From Rotaria sordida (Eukaryota > Rotifera > Eurotatoria > Philodinida > Philodinidae): a DNA stretch of 64,000 nt. Shown piece after piece: positions 59,134-64,000 of the stretch. The position numbers and the translations under genes are program-made. Within the stretch, counting starts at the first letter, position 1, and each line of letters starts with the position of its first letter. The stretch is from NCBI GenBank assembly GCA_905250125.1, contig CAJNOL010000994.1, positions 1 to 64,000 of the forward strand, given 5' to 3'. The notes below the pieces were generated by a model that saw only the letters and a list, made by a program, of their open reading frames with translations, ran no database searches and was not told the origin of the DNA.

Positions 59134-60159
59134 TTTATGTCGAGTAGTTTGAAAGTAATTTCAGATTAATTTGATGATATATAGAGTAATAGGGACTTAA
59201 AATTGTGCCCTCAACTTCTAATGGTCGACATAGCCATTGAATTCGTGAGAATTTTTGCTAATTACTTTCATCTCGAATTGGTTTCATAGGACAGAGCATT
59301 CAATTCTTCATTGATTCCTATAAAACCAAATCTATTTTTTATTTGTCATTTCATTGACAGCCAATGGTTTATTAGCTAAAAAATCAGTTCTATTCATTGA
59401 CTTTTTTTTTACAGAGAGAGAAATGTATGGAGCTCAGTTGGAGGAAATGTTTATATACTAATCAATAGTGCTTTTCAAAAGCTACAAAATCTTACGTTTA
59501 CGAAACCCAAAAAAACATGATGGTTTTCTTAAGAAATTCCATGCATACTACGTTCGAGACATGATTCAATGATATTTTGATAAAGTTGAGTCAGAAAAAC
59601 CAGAGAGATTACATCAAAATTAACGTGATGTTCAAAATTAGCATTGAAAACTGAGTCGACTTATGTATGTTTCAAATATTTCCACGATTTTTTTTTCTGC
59701 ATCGAAAAATCGACCTGTGATCCTTCTCAAGATTGACTCAAAAGATTAACACATCGTATTTATTGTTCACACATCTGCCATTTTGTATTTTTTTCTTATT
59801 TCAGAAAAATTAGAAACTGTTGCACATTGTAGAAATGAATTTTCAATGAAATTCTTATTTGAGCTGATTCTGAGGAAGATGAGAAGTCAATTTTTCGATG
59901 CAGAAAAAAAAGCTCGCAAAAAATGTATGACATATACATAAGTTGTCTCAGTTTTCAATGCTGATTCGAAATATCACGTTAGTTTTGACGTAACCTTCAG
60001 TTTTTCTGACTCAGCTTTATCAAAACATCATTCAAAAACATTTTATGATTTCAATGGTTTTGTCGACAATGAGAAATTAAGAATAGTATTTTGAATCTTC
60101 ATTCCTCTATATATCATCAAATCGATCTGAAATTAATACTACTAAACTACTCGATATAA
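59134..60159. repeat. ~1.03-kb foldback element between GPCR and CCT4
   Basis: The termini TTTATGTCGAGTAGTTT (59134) and AAACTACTCGATATAAA (60159) are inverted repeats. Further pairs: TTGATGATATATAGAG/CTCTATATATCATCAA, GATAAAGTTGAGTCAGAAAA/TTTTTCTGACTCAGCTTTAT, CATTGAAAACTGAG/CTCAGTTTTCAATG, TTCTGCATCGAAAAATCGA/TTTTTCGATGCAGAAAA. The arms meet near 59800. No coding frame. Confidence 0.92.
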
Positions 60160-60799
60160 AATAATGCATCAAAGAACAGATGAACTTTCGAACAGTTAAA
60201 AAAAAGAGACAGGTTGATGGTCTTATTCGGACTCGTGCTTAATTGATGAAAATAGAGATTACTGTCTATTTAAAAAATTCTCATTAGACATGGAATATAT
60301 AATAAAAACAAAAAAAACATACGTAATAAACCCTGAAAAAAATAATGATGTTTTTTTTATTAAGAAAATCAAGTAGAGCATGTTCAATCTTATGAAAGAA
60401 ATATTTGTATCACAAAGTGACAAAACTTCAAAATAATGAGAATGCATAAAAAGTGTAGACATGTTTGTATTTCGGAAAATTACATGTCACAATATTATTC
60501 AGACATATTCAATATGCATCGATGAACAATTTGATTTTCGGCACTGCTTCCATTCTAATTGTATTATTAATAATATCCTTCCGTTGCAAAGTTTTATTCA
60601 TTTAGAAAAAGAAAACAAATCTCGTTCAAATTAAAGTCATACATTCTTTTATCACTTTGCACAGGTATTTTAAAAGAGATAAGTTATCATTGAAACAAAA
60701 AACAATTAAAAAAAACACAGTTTCCTACGGAATAATCATTACATTCACATATGCAACAATTCTTTTTTTTTGGATTTCATTGGATTACATAGTTTCGAT

Positions 60800-63700
60800 C
60801 TAAATTAAATAAAAATATAGCAAAGTACAAGAATTATTAAAATGAACATTTACTATATCATCAATTTTTAAAATTGATCGAACAGTTTCAGTAGCTAAAC
60901 GAATAGCACTCATCGATACAAGCAATGGTTGAACAACATTTTCTTCAAGAATATTTGATATAAGACCCTATATGAAATAAATTTTTATTAAAACAATAAA
61001 ATATAGAAAAAAAGAAAACATTCAAATATACTTTTCGAACATTGATACCAGCATTAGTATCATTTTGAGCATGACGATTTCTTAATTCAGTTACAGTAGC
61101 AATAGGATTTAAACCTGCATTCTCTGCTAATGTATATGGAATAACTTCGAGTGCTTCAGCAAAAGCACGTACACAATATTGATCAACACCTGATAAACTT
61201 TGTGCATATTCCGATAGACGAACAGATAATTCTATTTCAGGTGCTGCTCCACCAGCAATTAATGCTCTAGAAATAGATTAGAATAACAAAAACAACAAAA
61301 TAATACAAGTTATTATTATTATTATTATTATTACGAACCGTTCTTTTACAAGACATCGTACAACACAAAGAGCATCATGAATTGAACGACCAGCTTCTTC
61401 AAGCATTAATTTATTGGAACCACGTAATAAAATTGATACTGTATGACCTGGGTGAGCAACACCCATAATCTATTAAAATAAATCAAAAAATATTTTCATT
61501 TAGACTATCTACAGAATTATATGTTTAATTTGATATTTTTTTAAAAAACCTTCCGCACAGTCTTTATTATTGTGTTGAATATGCAGAAGAGATTCTTATA
61601 GCTAAATATAAATAACTTAACAATTGCTGGAAATAAAGTATTTTCGAAAAGTTCCTCCATTCGACATTACAAACAATGCAGACATAAATTGAATACGAAC
61701 TAATTCTTTCTTTTTTTCTCATCATAATTGTATTATTCGATGTAAAGGATTATTAAAAAAGACATCAAGTTCTATGATTACATATGTCTGATAATCCAAG
61801 AATTGAATTTTTATGTACTTGAAACAGTAAAGATTCTTCTTCAAAATTTATATTAATGTTGATAACTTGAGAAATTAAAAAATTGAAAAACTAAAACTCT
61901 CTAATAATATTTTTCGTTATCAGATTTCTTTTTCTTTTAAGCAAAAATTTGAATAAAACATTTTTTTATCAATATCAAGACCATGAGGGTTAGTAAGTAA
62001 AAAGATAATATTGGTATTAACTTTTTGCTCTTCAAAACTAATTTTCTATCAAAGAGAACAAATGAAACTGTTTTTTTTAGTTCAATAGAAAGTCGACACA
62101 GTACAAACAAGTTCAATTTTTCATTTCTTTCTTGTGAATTTAAAAAAAAACATACCTTAACAATTTTATCTGAACCAGCTGTAATTTCTTCCACAAGATC
62201 TGCTGATCCTAACATATCTTGTTGAAAATGATCTAAACTTGCAATTGGTTTACAACCAAGTGTCTAAATTAATAAATATTTACATATTAAAATTAAAGGA
62301 AAAAAAGACAAATGTTCATTTACTTTAGCAATAAATGGTACATCTTCTCTTTCAACATCTTTAACAATTAATATTTTCATTTTTGCTAAATAATGTATAG
62401 CTAAATCACTAATAGCATCACGTAATATAGATTTTTGTATAAGTAATACATTGCAATTAGTTTTTTTAATTTGTTTTATTATATTTAATATATATTGACG
62501 TTCTTCTTTTATAACACGATCCATTTGTGCATGATCACTAATTATAACTGTATTTTCCATCTAAATTATTTTCAAAAATAAATAATTTCAAAAAACAAAA
62601 AAAAAAATAAATAAATTTTTTACATCAGTTTTTGGTGGTGATATACAGAATTGTATAAGAGCTATTTTAGCTTTTTCTATACGAGTTGGTGCTCCGAAAC
62701 CAATAGTTTTTTGATCGAGAATAAGACCTTCGACTAATTCTGTATCTTCAATAGTACCTCTGAAAAGGAAAAATAAAGTTTACTTTCTTTATTTTTTTAT
62801 GTATTTAATCATTTTATATTATACCCGAGTTTTTTAATAATGCGAATATCACGAAGATCAACATTCTTATCAACAGTTGGATTAATTACTCTAAGCACAG
62901 CTTGAACAGCGATTGGAGCAAGAAGATGAGTATGTTGTGAAACGACCTATTCATAAATTGATAATGATGGAAAAGTTTTTCTTTATTTTGTTGACTTACT
63001 TTTGAATTCAATGCAGTCGAAGCACTTTGTAATAAAGATTTATTGTCACTAAGTTGTATAGGTATACTAATATCTCTCAAAATTTCTGTTGATTTTTCTG
63101 CTGCTTTTTCAAATGCTTCAGCTATAGTTGTTGGATGAATACCTAAATTACATGTTCATTCCAATTTTTCATGTTTTCTATCAAAACAACACTACGCACA
63201 GAGTATTTGCAGAAGCTACAGACGCTGCCAAAGCTGTAAAAATAGAGTGAGTTCGAAACAAACACCATACGGACAACAATTCTAGACTATACTTTTTGTT
63301 TTCATTGGGATACAGCCTTTTTTCGCACACTCTACGAAAACCTACACCCTCCATGGACATTCATAGACATTTATGGTTACTTTGATAAGATGTTTTATAA
63401 TTAAATATCACAATAGCCAAAGATAACTTTTGGGTATGCGTAAAAATTGCGAACTACACGGACACTGATTATTACCTCAGTTTTAATTGCCTGTCTACAA
63501 AAGAAGGCTATATTTCAATTGAAAACTAAAAGCGCAATCCACAATGAGTGTTTTTATGAAATTCGTTTCGAACGCTATCTGTTTCCGCAACTTCCGCAAT
63601 TTTTACAGGTACCTCTATTCACATCAGCTAGAAAGTTATGATTTCATTGGTTTTTTTTAACCAAAATGAATATTACAAATGAGAGATTATTGAAATATTC

Positions 63701-64000
63701 AACTATATTTTATATTCATACCTTTAGCTACAAGACGACTAGCTGCATCAAGCAAACTACCAGCAATGACAACAACTGTTGTTGTTCCATCACCTGCTTC
63801 AATATCTTGTGCTTTAGATAATTCAACTAACTAGTAAAAAACAAACGAATATAAAGAAAAGACTGTTTTTTTCAATAAATGATTTTCCACAAACCATTTT
63901 TGAAGCAGGATGAATAACAGACATTTGTTTAAGTATAGTTGCACCATCATTAGTAATTGTTACTTCACCATTACCCGTTTGAATCATTTTATCCATACCA
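60800..64000 (-). CDS. CCT4: T-complex protein 1 subunit delta (CCT4), 5' end beyond window
   Basis: One of eight subunits of the cytosolic TRiC/CCT chaperonin that folds actin and tubulin with ATP. Minus-strand exons: 64000-63895 (partial), 63830-63722, 63142-63000, 62946-62825, 62759-62624, 62560-62324, 62263-62156, 61469-61339, 61266-61032, 60967-60800. Phases agree throughout. The window starts at [20 protein letters not shown] (nucleotide-binding NDGATIL). It continues with EAGDGTT (catalytic D region), [37 protein letters not shown] and [19 protein letters not shown]. Later come [39 protein letters not shown], and [13 protein letters not shown]. About 55 N-terminal residues are missing. 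The C-terminus is extended by about 14 hydrophobic residues ([12 protein letters not shown] end) compared with vertebrates. The [11 protein letters not shown] and SDHAQMDR motifs separate delta from the other subunits. Confidence 0.98.
61310..61333. repeat. (TTA)8 microsatellite in CCT4 intron
   Basis: TTA triplets run uninterrupted across the short intron between exons 61469-61339 and 61266-61032. Confidence 0.9.

Overview
The window is AT-rich nuclear DNA from a small-genome animal. It has compact genes with many 50-80 bp introns, poly-T/AG splice acceptors, single-copy metazoan housekeeping genes and one 10-base assembly gap (36350-36359). An ADP-ribosyltransferase fused to kinesin-light-chain-type TPRs, an F-box/LRR-like family with paralogues and decayed copies, a glutathionylspermidine-amidase gene of bacterial type, and TGTGGG-like hairpins together point to a bdelloid rotifer. 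This is inference from gene content; no ribosomal or mitochondrial marker is present.

Layout. 1-1008 (-): 5' exons of a probable CARM1/PRMT4-like methyltransferase running off the left edge. 1620-14197 (+): PRPF8, 14 exons. 14444-18991 (+): ubiquilin, 12 exons, starting only 246 bp after the PRPF8 stop. 21240/21566-24858 (+): a TEAD/Scalloped transcription factor with two candidate alternative first exons. 27504-29466 (+): ART-TPR protein. 31124-31905: decayed gene of unknown family. 33460-36235 (+): broken F-box-like gene(s). 36853-37533 (-): glutathionylspermidine amidase-like CHAP protein. 37767-38254: Penelope-like terminal-repeat remnant with hammerhead-like cores. 41453-45262 (-): U-box/VWA/Hint protein. 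45263-52130: gene-poor stretch with a kappaB/CRE-like palindrome and two foldbacks. 52131-53111 (+): intact F-box-like gene. 54927-58990 (+): peptide GPCR of somatostatin/allatostatin-C type. 60800-64000 (-): CCT4, N-terminus beyond the right edge.

The gene set is mainly core cell machinery: splicing (PRPF8), protein quality control (ubiquilin, CCT4, U-box protein, F-box proteins), transcription and chromatin (TEAD, CARM1-like) and neuropeptide signalling. Exon coordinates were derived by joining frames across GT-AG borders. Total coding length is divisible by three for every complete spliced gene, which is a strong internal check.

The most striking non-genic signal is that most large introns and several intergenic gaps are built as long imperfect palindromes (foldbacks) of 0.2-1.45 kb. 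Examples lie in PRPF8 introns 4, 8 and 9, ubiquilin introns 6 and 10, TEAD intron 5, and at 48818, 51189, 53317 and 59134. The copies do not share obvious ends, so several families of foldback/MITE-like elements seem to have colonised the same compartment. Transcribed copies inside housekeeping introns would form long double-stranded RNA.
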